Of a stretch of 12,765 bases of DNA, positions 6,154 to 12,765 are shown one piece after another. A program made the position numbers and the translations under genes. The stretch is from RGIG5612 sp963599255. Lineage in GTDB: Bacteria > Bacillota > Clostridia > Lachnospirales > Lachnospiraceae. Within the stretch, counting starts at the first letter, position 1. Each line of letters starts with the position of its first letter. Under the pieces are notes generated by a model. It ran no database searches, was not told the origin of the DNA, and was given only the letters and a program-made list of their open reading frames with translations. Where the stretch lies: NCBI GenBank assembly GCA_963599255.1, contig CAVBWS010000057.1, positions 1 through 12,765 on the forward strand. Direction: 5' to 3'.

Positions 6154-7755
6154 TTACCTTGGGATCCACTGTCCCAGGTCTACGATATCATCACATACTC
6201 TGGCTACAACTGCTCTGTCATGTGAGATAAACAGCATGGACAGATTAAGTTCCTTCTGAAGCTGTAGCAGAAGCTTTAATATCTGATCCTGAATTGTTAC
6301 ATCTAATGCAGATACCGGCTCGTCCGCTATGACAAAGCTTGATCCTGCAATAAGCGCCAATGCAATATTAACTCTCTGTTTCTGCCCGCCCGAAAGCTCC
6401 CGCGGATATCTGTTTAAGAATTCCTCCGGCAGTTCAACTCTTGCAAGCATGTGCCTTGCGATTGCCTTTCTCTCAGCACGTGACAATCTGGTTTCCGAGC
6501 CCACTATAGCACAGGACTTTGCCGCGTGTCCAGCTACATGTCTACGGCTCTGCCCCACAGTATCCGAGGAGTTCTCCAGCAGTTCCTGTACATGACTTAT
6601 CTGTCTTATATGCGCGATCTGCTCAGCAGTTTTCAGATTTTTAAGCGGCTCCTCTAGTATCCAGCCAATCCTGCGTCCGGGGTTAAGGGACGAAGCGCTG
6701 TCCTGGAATATCATCTGGGGATTTGGCTCCTTCAGGATAATTTCTCCCGTGTAATCTTTATGAAGACCTAATATTGCACGTGAAACAGAACTTTTACCGA
6801 TGCCGCTCGGCCCTACCAATCCGGTGATCTCACCCCTTTTTACCGTAAAGCTCATATTCTGGCAAATGTATTTGCGGCCAGGCTTTTGTCCCGGCTTGCC
6901 GGATTTTATTTTATAAAACAGCGTAAGGTCACGAACCTCCAGCATGTTATCATCAGATGCAGGCCGTTTTTCTTTTATCTCTTCTGTAAAGGCATTTACC
7001 AGGCTCTTGGTATAATCATTCCGGGGATTTTCAAATATCTGCTCCACATCCCCTTCTTCCACGATCTCACCTTTATACATTACGAGGGTTCTGCGGCACA
7101 GCTGTCTTACAACCCGAAGATCATGGGAAATCAATATAATGCTGGTGCCATATCGGCTGTTGATGGATTTAAGCAGCTCCAGTATCTGATCCTGCACGTC
7201 GGCGTCCAGCGCAGTTGTTGGTTCATCTGCGATCAGCAGATCCGGATGGTTCATAAGCGCCATGGCGATCATAACCCTCTGCTGCATACCTCCTGAGAGC
7301 TCGTGGGGATATTTATTGTATACCTCTTCGGGATTTTGAAGCTCAACATTGCGAAACATTCGAAGCACCTTGTCTCTTCGGACCGCTTTACTCAATGTTT
7401 TGTCATGGATCTTCAGAATTTCCTCCACCTGTTTTCCCACCTTGATCAGGGGATTTAGGGAGGTCATCGGCTCCTGAAATATAGTGGAGATCTCCTTACC
7501 CTTGATTTTTCTTATTTCATCAAATGTCAGCGGCACCAGATCCTTGTCCTTAAAGATAACATTTCCCTCGAACTTGGCAGTTGACGGAAGCTGCATCATA
7601 AGCGCCAATCCCATGGTGCTCTTGCCGGAGCCCGACTCTCCCACAATACCCAGAATATCCCCTCTCTTCATGCTGAAGGACACACCCTTTACAGCATATG
7701 ACACCTTAGTCCTTGTATGATATTCAACTTTCAGATTCTTTACTTCCAGAAGCAT
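6154..7755 (-). CDS. Fused two-domain peptide/nickel ABC transporter ATPase
   Basis: One 533-residue chain holds both nucleotide-binding domains, as in GsiA-type fusions of DppD and DppF, and should power import through the two permeases. Domain 1: Walker A GESGSGKST (39-47), Q-loop near 94, signature LSGGM (153-157), Walker B LLIADEP (173-179), H-loop His211. Domain 2: Walker A GPSGIGKSS (315-323), Q-loop near 351, signature LSGGQ (454-458), Walker B FVIADEP (474-480), His512. Domain 2 has about 50 extra residues (376-426) before its helical part, and the protein stops 21 residues after His512, earlier than relatives I know. The ATG at 7755 has GGGAG 6 bases upstream and starts exactly where homology begins. 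The frame is open to an ATG at 7887 that also has AAGGG; that start would add 44 residues encoded by repeat copy 5. Confidence 0.92.
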   Translation of the reverse strand: MLLEVKNLKVEYHTRTKVSYAVKGVSFSMKRGDILGIVGESGSGKSTMGLALMMQLPSTAKFEGNVIFKDKDLVPLTFDEIRKIKGKEISTIFQEPMTSLNPLIKVGKQVEEILKIHDKTLSKAVRRDKVLRMFRNVELQNPEEVYNKYPHELSGGMQQRVMIAMALMNHPDLLIADEPTTALDADVQDQILELLKSINSRYGTSIILISHDLRVVRQLCRRTLVMYKGEIVEEGDVEQIFENPRNDYTKSLVNAFTEEIKEKRPASDDNMLEVRDLTLFYKIKSGKPGQKPGRKYICQNMSFTVKRGEITGLVGPSGIGKSSVSRAILGLHKDYTGEIILKEPNPQMIFQDSASSLNPGRRIGWILEEPLKNLKTAEQIAHIRQISHVQELLENSSDTVGQSRRHVAGHAAKSCAIVGSETRLSRAERKAIARHMLARVELPEEFLNRYPRELSGGQKQRVNIALALIAGSSFVIADEPVSALDVTIQDQILKLLLQLQKELNLSMLFISHDRAVVARVCDDIVDLGQWIPR

Positions 7756-7811
7756 GTTTTCTCCCGCTGTATAGGTATCCGCTTTTTTTGATACACTTGC
7801 AATCATAATCC

Positions 7812-7865
7812 GTCTCGTGCCGAGAATCTCGGCGCGCCGCACGCTGCGCTGTCCCGACATGAGAC
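7812..7865 (-). repeat. Dispersed structured repeat, copy 5 (short form)
   Basis: GTCTCGTG (7812-7819) pairs with CATGAGAC (7858-7865), with one G-U pair. Inside, CCGAG (7820-7824) pairs with CTCGG (7828-7832). The core CTGCGCTGTCCCG (7844-7856) and CTCGGCGCG match copies 1 and 2, but about 35 inner bases are missing. It lies in the 156-base gap between the second permease gene and the ATPase, within the open upstream frame of the ATPase. Confidence 0.65.
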
Positions 7866-7911
7866 AGCTGCTGCCCTTCACCATCATTTTCCCTTGGATA
7901 GATCAATTCAA

Positions 7912-8712
7912 TCAGCCATCTATCTTACCGATGCCGTCACTTATAAGTGCTACTCCCAGCACGAGGATGATGATCGTAACGCCCGGGAATATCGCATACC
8001 ACGGAGCCTGCATCAGGTAGCTGCCGGACTCGCTGATCATACGTCCCAGCGACGGATTAGGCGGCTGCACACCCAGCCCCAGGAAACTTAATCCCGCCTC
8101 CGCTATAACAGCATTATTGAATCCCACCGCTGCCGATGCCAGTATGCTCTTGTATGCATTTGGCATGATATGCGCAAATATTATCCTGAACATTCCTGCC
8201 TTGGACAGCCTTGCGCTTTGAACAAATTGCAGGTTCTTAAGCCTTAACATCTCACTTCTTGCGATTCTGGCAAAGCTGGGGATAAATAATATTCCCAGCG
8301 CCAGGATGATGTTCATAAGGCCTGAGCCCATGAAGCTGACAAATACGAGTGCCAGCAGAATGGATGGAAATGCATTCAGTACATCATTGATCCTCATAAT
8401 GATCTCGTCAAACCATCCGCCTATATATCCTGCAAGAAATCCAATCGTACTTCCCACTATCATACCGAAGGCAACGGTAACTGCAGCAACCAGGAATGTA
8501 GTTCCGCTGCCCTGCATTACACGGCTGAATATGTCCCTTCCGTAATTATCACAGCCGAATATATGTGACCATGACGGCGCAGCAAACTTAAGTTCCAGAC
8601 TCATGCCCGTAGTTGAATACGGAGTCCAAAACAAGCCGACTAACGTCAGAAGCAGTATTATGCCTGTTATGACCATGCCTATTATTAAGCTGTGATTAGT
8701 ATTTCGCTTCAT
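7912..8712 (-). CDS. Peptide/nickel ABC transporter permease, DppC type
   Basis: This is the second membrane subunit of the importer. The 266-residue protein begins with a membrane segment (about 9-30), then HIFGCDNYGRDIFSR near 50, typical of DppC/OppC/NikC proteins, and four to five further hydrophobic segments. The ATPase-docking EAA-like loop is FVQSARLSKAGMFRIIFAHI near 163, and FLGLGVQPPNPSLGRMI near 215 is a strong family signature. The ATG at 8712 has AAGG only about 4 bases upstream, a tight spacing. The gene follows the first permease gene after an unusually long 231-base gap filled by repeats. The C-terminus (LISDGIGKIDG) is a little shorter than usual. Confidence 0.93.
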   Translation of the reverse strand: MKRNTNHSLIIGMVITGIILLLTLVGLFWTPYSTTGMSLELKFAAPSWSHIFGCDNYGRDIFSRVMQGSGTTFLVAAVTVAFGMIVGSTIGFLAGYIGGWFDEIIMRINDVLNAFPSILLALVFVSFMGSGLMNIILALGILFIPSFARIARSEMLRLKNLQFVQSARLSKAGMFRIIFAHIMPNAYKSILASAAVGFNNAVIAEAGLSFLGLGVQPPNPSLGRMISESGSYLMQAPWYAIFPGVTIIILVLGVALISDGIGKIDG

Positions 8713-8740
8713 TTGCCTTACTTTATAACTGCTCGCAGTC

Positions 8741-8831
8741 GTAAACCCTCAGCTGACAGCCATTGCTCAAAGTCCCCTGCACTTACAGATCTTCGCAGGA
8801 AACTGCGCCCCATCCCGGTATATTGATTTAC
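8741..8831 (-). repeat. Dispersed structured repeat, copy 3
   Basis: The core CTGCGCCCCATCCCGG lies at 8803-8818. The outer bases GTAAA (8741-8745) and TTTAC (8827-8831) pair, and CCTGC (near 8776) can pair with GCAGG (near 8795). It is diverged from copies 1 and 2 but keeps the order: outer arm, AGCTGACAG, GCTCAAAG, TTCGC, core, outer arm. Confidence 0.6.
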
Positions 8832-8838
8832 CGCACTC

Positions 8839-8897
8839 ATAAACTTGACGGAGTTCCTTCGCCAATATATACAGAGACTACTGCGCCGTCCATTTAT
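8839..8897 (-). repeat. Dispersed structured repeat, copy 4, with a following hairpin
   Basis: ATAAA (8839-8843) pairs with TTTAT (8893-8897), and GACGG (8847-8851) with CCGTC (8886-8890). CCTTCGCC is in the middle and the core CTGCGCCGTCC lies at 8881-8891. Just to the right, ACTCGT (8907-8912) and ACGAGT (8921-8926) form a separate hairpin whose loop repeats the GTAAAC word seen at the left ends of copies 3 and 4. Together with copy 3 it fills the gap between the two permease genes. Confidence 0.6.
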
Positions 8898-8943
8898 ATT
8901 TACTACACTCGTAAACCTTAACGAGTCATCTTCTAATATATGA

Positions 8944-9885
8944 TTATATTTCAACCCGAGGATCGATCATCTTATAGATGACATCCACCAGGAAATTAAT
9001 CACTATTATAACTGCTGCGATCAGCAGCACTACTGCCTCCACAACGGGATAATCTCTGTTGGAGATCGCCGTAATGAGCAGCATTCCTATACCCTTAACA
9101 TCAAAAACCTTCTCTACAACAATACTTCCTGCCACAATTTCCGCAATGATGATTCCTAAAAAAGTAATGACCGGCACCAGCGAATTCTTAAGCACATGTC
9201 CGTAAAATACACGGCTGCGGGAGCACCCTTTAGCATATGCCGTTCTTACGTAGTCTTTATGAAGCTCGGCACGAATGGAGGATACCAGGAACTTAACTGT
9301 CATCGCGATCTTAGGAAGTGATATGGCAATGGCAGGAAAAATAAGATACGCAGCACTCTGCCACAGATCTTCAGACGGCGGTGTATATTGGCCTATCGTA
9401 AACCATTTTAAGATCAATGAGAAAAAGTAGGTGAGCAGAACGCCCAGGAAAAATGAAGGCACACCCATTGTGATATGCACGATTGTTGTCATTGCAGCTC
9501 TTCCGGCTGCTGATCTTCTCTTGGCAGCGAATATTCCCACCGGTACGGAGACGATCACCACCATCAGAAGCGATATTATTGATAAAACGGCACTGGTTGC
9601 GATTCTGCCTCCCAGCAGAGACACAACCGTGGTACCCGTGTATTGATAAGACTCGCCGAAATCTCCACGAACGGCACCGGCGAGCCATGAAAAATATCTT
9701 ACTAATACAGGCTGGTCTAATCCCAGCTGCGCTCTGAGAGCTGCTATTCTCTCCGGCGTTGCATCAGTTCCCAGCTTGGCGATAGACGCATCTGCCGGAA
9801 GAACTGAAAACGCCAGAAAAACTATGATTGATATCAGTAAGAGTGCGATTATTAATGTTAGTATCTTCTTTAGTATGTATTTCAC
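8944..9885 (-). CDS. Peptide/nickel ABC transporter permease, DppB type
   Basis: This is the first membrane subunit of the importer, 313 residues. It opens with the family-typical ILKKILTLIIALLLISIIVF membrane segment and the LPADA stretch, then a periplasmic-side-type region with LRAQLGLDQPVLVRYFSWL near 50, and about six membrane segments in all. The EAA loop that docks the ATPase is DYVRTAYAKGCSRSRVFYGH near 212. The start at 9885 is a GTG with only a weak AAG upstream. An in-frame stop lies just before it, so no longer form is possible. The 16-base gap after the binding-protein gene suggests translational coupling. Confidence 0.94.
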   Translation of the reverse strand: MKYILKKILTLIIALLLISIIVFLAFSVLPADASIAKLGTDATPERIAALRAQLGLDQPVLVRYFSWLAGAVRGDFGESYQYTGTTVVSLLGGRIATSAVLSIISLLMVVIVSVPVGIFAAKRRSAAGRAAMTTIVHITMGVPSFFLGVLLTYFFSLILKWFTIGQYTPPSEDLWQSAAYLIFPAIAISLPKIAMTVKFLVSSIRAELHKDYVRTAYAKGCSRSRVFYGHVLKNSLVPVITFLGIIIAEIVAGSIVVEKVFDVKGIGMLLITAISNRDYPVVEAVVLLIAAVIIVINFLVDVIYKMIDPRVEI

Positions 9886-9901
9886 AACACTTCACATTAA
9901 A

Positions 9902-11401
9902 TCAATCCTTATACTTAACGATTGACATATCCTGAGCTGAGATAGGATAGAATGCATATCCCTCCAGCCTATTGTTGATGGCTAGCAGATTGGCCGGATC
10001 CTGAACATAGATAGATGCGGCATCTTCTGCAAGTATCTGCTGAAGCTGTTTGTAGTATACTGCCTTCTGGTCAAGATCTATTTCTGCCATTGCCTGGTTG
10101 TAAACCCCATCAAATTCCGCATTTGAGTAATTTGTGAAGTTGTTGGAAGCTGTGGAAACATTCTTAGAAAACCACGAATTCGGTGCAAGTGTTCCGTCAA
10201 CCGCTACAACTGTTGCCTCATAATTACGGTCTACATACACATCTGAATACCATGTGGTAAATTCAACAAGTTCGATATTGGCTGTAATACCTACCTCTGC
10301 AAGAGATTCTGCCAGAATCTGTGCTGTCGACTCATGAGGTGCATAGTTGTTCGGAACGGTGATCGTGAATTCGAATCCGTTAGGATATCCGGCTTCCGCC
10401 AGCAATTCCTTAGCCTTTTCCACATCTCTTGTGTAAGTTGTCTCTGTGTCAGCATTATAATAGAAGGATTCTGCCGGGATCATGTTAGTTCCGATTATAT
10501 GTGATTTGCCGCCAAATACGAATTCATTTACAAGGTCTCTGTCAACGGCATAATACATTGCCTGTCTGACCAGAACATTATTAAATGGTTCAACTGCGTT
10601 GTTAAGGAACAGTGCCTGTACGTAGTTAACGCTTCCTTCGAGAATGTCGAAATTATCATTAAGCGCTGTCACCTGATCTGCCGTCAGATATTGATAAATA
10701 TCCAATGCTCCTGCATTTAATTCATTAATAGCTGTGGTTGTGTCTGTTACTATCTTGAATGTTACTTTATCAAGATATGGGCAGTTGTCCTTCCAATATC
10801 CTTCGTACTTTTCAACCACAAGACTCTCGCCCGGTGTATATGAAACATACTTAAAAGGACCTGTTCCGATGGGATTTGTATTAACATCCGCATCATTTGC
10901 AACAGGCATAATAGCACATGTAAGTTCGTAAATGAATTCTGTGTTAGGCTCACTTAGATTGATTTTTACAGTCTGATCATCAACGATTTCGATTGATTCG
11001 AAATCTGCAAATGATGATTCCTCGCCCTGGATTTCGGCATACCGTTCAATTGAATAAACGATATCCTCTGCAGTTACAGCTGTTCCGTCATGGAATGTGA
11101 TGCCGTCTCTGATTGCAAATGTAATGGACTGAGCATCTTCTGCTACTTCGTAGCTCTCTGCTACTGCAGGTTCGACGTTACCGGTAGAGGTTGCCTTTAC
11201 CAGACCTTCGAACAGATTAAACAAGACTTCTCGGGTTCCTGCATATGCCGCATTGTGCGGGTCAAGACTGTCGATATCCTGTGATATGCCTACAACAACA
11301 GAATTAGAAGCTTCATTATCTGTGCTCGTGCCTCCGTAAACAGTGAGTGCAGCCGCTGTGACAATTGCCATTACCAGCCAAAAAGTTACAATTTTTTTCA
11401 T
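9902..11401 (-). CDS. ABC transporter substrate-binding protein, family 5
   Basis: This is the extracellular receptor of the importer (SBP_bac_5 family: peptides, nickel chelates and similar). From the ATG at 11401 it has 499 residues: a signal sequence (MKK, then a hydrophobic stretch to about residue 21), then the family features SQDIDSLDPHNA near 41 and ITFHDGTAVTAEDIVYSIERY near 101. It ends in YKD with no sorting signal. Odd point: there is no cysteine in the first 50 residues, so the lipobox that usually anchors these proteins in Gram-positives is missing; LTVYGGTS occupies the place. A single GGC-to-TGC difference would restore a cysteine. The start is set by AAGGAAGG 6 bases upstream; a longer in-frame ATG at 11428 is less likely. 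The promoter is at 11451-11479. Confidence 0.94.
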   Translation of the reverse strand: MKKIVTFWLVMAIVTAAALTVYGGTSTDNEASNSVVVGISQDIDSLDPHNAAYAGTREVLFNLFEGLVKATSTGNVEPAVAESYEVAEDAQSITFAIRDGITFHDGTAVTAEDIVYSIERYAEIQGEESSFADFESIEIVDDQTVKINLSEPNTEFIYELTCAIMPVANDADVNTNPIGTGPFKYVSYTPGESLVVEKYEGYWKDNCPYLDKVTFKIVTDTTTAINELNAGALDIYQYLTADQVTALNDNFDILEGSVNYVQALFLNNAVEPFNNVLVRQAMYYAVDRDLVNEFVFGGKSHIIGTNMIPAESFYYNADTETTYTRDVEKAKELLAEAGYPNGFEFTITVPNNYAPHESTAQILAESLAEVGITANIELVEFTTWYSDVYVDRNYEATVVAVDGTLAPNSWFSKNVSTASNNFTNYSNAEFDGVYNQAMAEIDLDQKAVYYKQLQQILAEDAASIYVQDPANLLAINNRLEGYAFYPISAQDMSIVKYKD

Positions 11402-11438
11402 AGTAAACCTTCCTTCTGCTTTGCGCATATATTAAATT

Positions 11439-11447
11439 GTGACTCAC
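11439..11447. promoter_or_regulatory. Short palindrome at the predicted transcription start
   Basis: GTGACTCAC is a 4+1+4 palindrome starting four bases downstream of the -10 box of the ABC operon. A repressor bound there could block initiation. It is short enough to arise by chance. Confidence 0.25.
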
Positions 11448-11450
11448 GGC

Positions 11451-11479
11451 ATTATATTACAATCATATTCGGTTTACAA
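11451..11479 (-). promoter_or_regulatory. Predicted sigma-A promoter of the ABC transporter-sortase operon
   Basis: On the minus strand, TTGTAA (11474-11479) and a perfect TATAAT (11451-11456) are exactly 17 bases apart. The -35 box contains the stop codon of the HD-domain gene, so the two genes are packed tightly but can be transcribed separately. The leader to the 11401 start codon would be about 43 bases. Confidence 0.8.
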
Positions 11480-12112
11480 GAGCTCTATAAGCTGAATTCC
11501 CTCTTCTTTTGGGAATTCAGCTTCCAGTTCGGCATTAATGATGTCCTCAGATGCTTTCATGGCTTCCAGCGTCTTTTCTAAAAGTTCATCCAGTTCCCAG
11601 CCGAGCTGATCCGCTCCCCTGGCGATGACTTCCCTGGAACATCCCACAGCAAAGCCCTTACTCTTATATTTCTTCTTGAGAGACTTAAGATCCATATCCT
11701 TGGTGCTCTTTGAAGGTCTCATAAGAGATGCTGACCAGATCAGGCCTGTCAGCTCATCGGCAGCAAATAAAACTTTTTCCATCTGATGCGTCGGCTCCAC
11801 ATCTATCGTTGTGCCATTGCCAACCGTAATCCCATATCCATGTGAGCAGATTGCATGAATCATATCCTCTCCTACACCCGCTTCTCTTAAAAGCTCCGGT
11901 GCCTTAAGGCAATGTTCATCCGGATACTGTTCAAAATCAATATCATGCAAGAGACCCACAATGCCCCAGTATTCTGTATCCTTTTCGAATCCTAATTCCT
12001 TGGCATACCATTTCATGACAGCTTCTACCGTAAATGCATGCTGAATGTGAAATGAATCCTTGTTGTACTTCTTTAATAATTCAAATGCTTTGTCTCTTGA
12101 AATATAATCCAT
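11474..12112 (-). CDS. HD-domain metal-dependent hydrolase
   Basis: The 212-residue protein carries an HD-superfamily phosphohydrolase fold. Likely metal ligands are a histidine in FHIQH (22 or 25), His56-Asp57 (GLLHDID), His91 (ICSHGYG) and Asp119 (LFAADELTG). Such proteins hydrolyse nucleotides, nucleotide second messengers or other phosphoesters; the substrate is not predictable here. The C-terminal third is charged and helical (LDELLEKTLEAMKASEDIINAE). There is no signal or membrane segment, so it is cytoplasmic. The ATG at 12112 has AAGGAG about 9 bases upstream. The stop codon overlaps the -35 box of the next operon. No convincing promoter of its own was found; it may be read together with the small ORF just upstream. 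Confidence 0.88.
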   Translation of the reverse strand: MDYISRDKAFELLKKYNKDSFHIQHAFTVEAVMKWYAKELGFEKDTEYWGIVGLLHDIDFEQYPDEHCLKAPELLREAGVGEDMIHAICSHGYGITVGNGTTIDVEPTHQMEKVLFAADELTGLIWSASLMRPSKSTKDMDLKSLKKKYKSKGFAVGCSREVIARGADQLGWELDELLEKTLEAMKASEDIINAELEAEFPKEEGIQLIELL

Positions 12113-12128
12113 TTTATTTTGTCTCCTT

Positions 12129-12290
12129 TTACCTAAAAATTGCTATCCCAATGAAGGCCGGTGACTTCTCCGATGCGAAGGCAAAATCGAAATTGCCCGT
12201 CCAGCCGGTGTTCAGAGGTTTAAATATCTTCCTTCCACGATAGACGATACTCATTGCTCTTTTTTGAAATCCCGTTGCTTTCTTTGACAT
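12129..12290 (-). CDS. Possible small basic protein of 53 residues, unknown function
   Basis: On the minus strand an ATG at 12290 is preceded by GAGGG at 5 bases and opens a 53-codon frame that ends 16 bases before the HD-gene start. An in-frame ATG at 12302 would add four residues. The N-terminal half is basic (MSKKATGFQKRAMSIVYRG); the C-terminal half is rich in aromatic and small residues (WTGNFDFAFASEKSPAFIG). I do not recognise it. The close junction with the HD gene and the good ribosome site support a real gene; short length and lack of a known family argue for caution. The same stretch contains GGCAA-n8-TTGCC (12180-12197), a weak hairpin. Confidence 0.35.
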   Translation of the reverse strand: MSKKATGFQKRAMSIVYRGRKIFKPLNTGWTGNFDFAFASEKSPAFIGIAIFR

Positions 12291-12354
12291 AGCATCCCTC
12301 ATTCTTCTGCGGCGCCGTCTCCTCTGTCCTGCTCCGGAACGAAAATGCTTCCGC

Positions 12355-12765
12355 TTAAAAGTCGTACCTCACCACCTGGCAATTTTTCATGCCAAATGCA
12401 GCAAATTCTGCATTGGTCATATCCTGAAAGTAAGACTGCACCATCCGCGCAATGCCGTTGTGCGCCACCAGAATGTAGGTCTTCTGATCAGACTCTTCCT
12501 TGATCTCGTCCAGCAAATTGTAAATCCGCTGCGCAAGCTGCAGCATGGATTCACCGCCTTCATATCGGCAGGCAAACGATTCCTTCGCCTTTTTGAAATT
12601 CTCTCCGTCTCGCAGCGTCGATTCCCATTTTCCGAAGTTCTGTTCCTTCAGCCTCGCTTCTTCCCGGCAAGGAATCCCTGTTATTTCTGAAATGATTTTT
12701 GCCGTATCTGCTGCACGGCTGAGCGGCGAATACAGAATCTCGTCTGCCTGGATGCCACTGTCTAA
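12355..12765 (-). CDS. Histidine phosphatase (phosphoglycerate mutase-like), 5' end outside the window
   Basis: The last 136 codons and stop of a histidine-phosphatase-family gene are present; the frame is open to base 12765, so the N-terminal part with the RHG catalytic motif lies outside. Family signatures remain: YSPLSRAADTAKII near the visible start, EQNFGKWES, the EGGES stretch, and the second catalytic histidine in LVAHNGIARM. The protein ends in NCQVVRYDF. Relatives dephosphorylate small metabolites (for example CobC- or GpmB-like enzymes), and the precise substrate cannot be told. The remaining gap to the small ORF (12291-12354) holds a weak CGGAA/TTCCG hairpin and no clear promoter or terminator. 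Confidence 0.88.
   Translation of the reverse strand, partial: LDSGIQADEILYSPLSRAADTAKIISEITGIPCREEARLKEQNFGKWESTLRDGENFKKAKESFACRYEGGESMLQLAQRIYNLLDEIKEESDQKTYILVAHNGIARMVQSYFQDMTNAEFAAFGMKNCQVVRYDF

Noticed and set aside
6130..6190. A frameshift joining the ATPase and the sortase into one frame
   Set aside because: Neither alternative frame after the H-loop gives the expected ATPase C-terminus, so a simple one-base error does not restore it from what I can see.
8718..8954. A 78-codon minus-strand frame from a TTG between the two permease genes
   Set aside because: It is made of repeat copies 3 and 4, has no ribosome site, overlaps the end of the first permease gene and matches no protein family. 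The repeats explain its open frame.
12140..12330. A sixth copy of the repeat near the small ORF (GACGGCGCCGCAG near 12307-12320, GCCTTCGC near 12173-12181)
   Set aside because: Only short words match; the order, the paired outer arms and the loop of the family are missing.
1..12765. CRISPR arrays, tRNA or rRNA genes, transposase genes
   Set aside because: No regular repeat-spacer pattern, no tRNA-like cloverleaf with a CCA-type end, no rRNA-like stretch and no transposase or integrase motif were found.

Overview
The window comes from a low-to-moderate GC Gram-positive bacterium, most likely a clostridial gut-type organism (Lachnospiraceae or a close relative). The case for this is a B. subtilis-type amidophosphoribosyltransferase with a propeptide and Fe-S cysteines, the DapL route to meso-diaminopimelate, a class B sortase, sigma-A type promoters (TTGACA-17-TATAGT, TTGTAA-17-TATAAT), GGAGG-like ribosome binding sites, and GTG as well as ATG starts. 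The genus is inference.

Layout, left to right. Bases 1-241 hold no gene, only a long hairpin and a copy of a structured repeat. Then, on the minus strand, dapL (242-1450) lies downstream of purF (1598-3088), with a second repeat copy between them. The 287-base gap 3089-3375 holds two back-to-back promoters: one drives purF leftward, the other drives a MATE-family efflux gene (3376-4743) rightward through a leader that contains a terminator-like structure. The MATE gene converges on a minus-strand operon and the two share a hairpin near 4778-4816. That operon starts at a strong promoter at 11451-11479 and reads: substrate-binding protein (11401), permease B (9885), permease C (8712), a fused two-domain ATPase (7755), and a class B sortase (6133) with a very acidic linker. 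Upstream lie an HD-domain hydrolase (11474-12112), a possible 53-residue small ORF, and the 3' part of a histidine phosphatase gene that runs off the right edge.

Function. The four ABC genes form a complete family 5 importer for peptides or nickel/metal chelates. The substrate cannot be told from sequence. The binding protein lacks the lipobox cysteine expected in a Gram-positive bacterium. The sortase is at the operon's 3' end, but no sorting signal was recognised in the window.

The most interesting signal is a family of at least five dispersed intergenic repeats (141-225, 1475-1564, 7812-7865, 8741-8831, 8839-8897). All have the same orientation and share a core that reads CCGGGACGGCGCAG on the minus strand. 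Their outermost arms differ in sequence from copy to copy, yet pair with each other in every copy. In the two best copies an apical stem also co-varies. This looks like a co-transcribed structured RNA or mobile hairpin element, not a coding repeat. One copy lies in the open upstream frame of the ATPase gene, and two sit in near-tandem between the permease genes.
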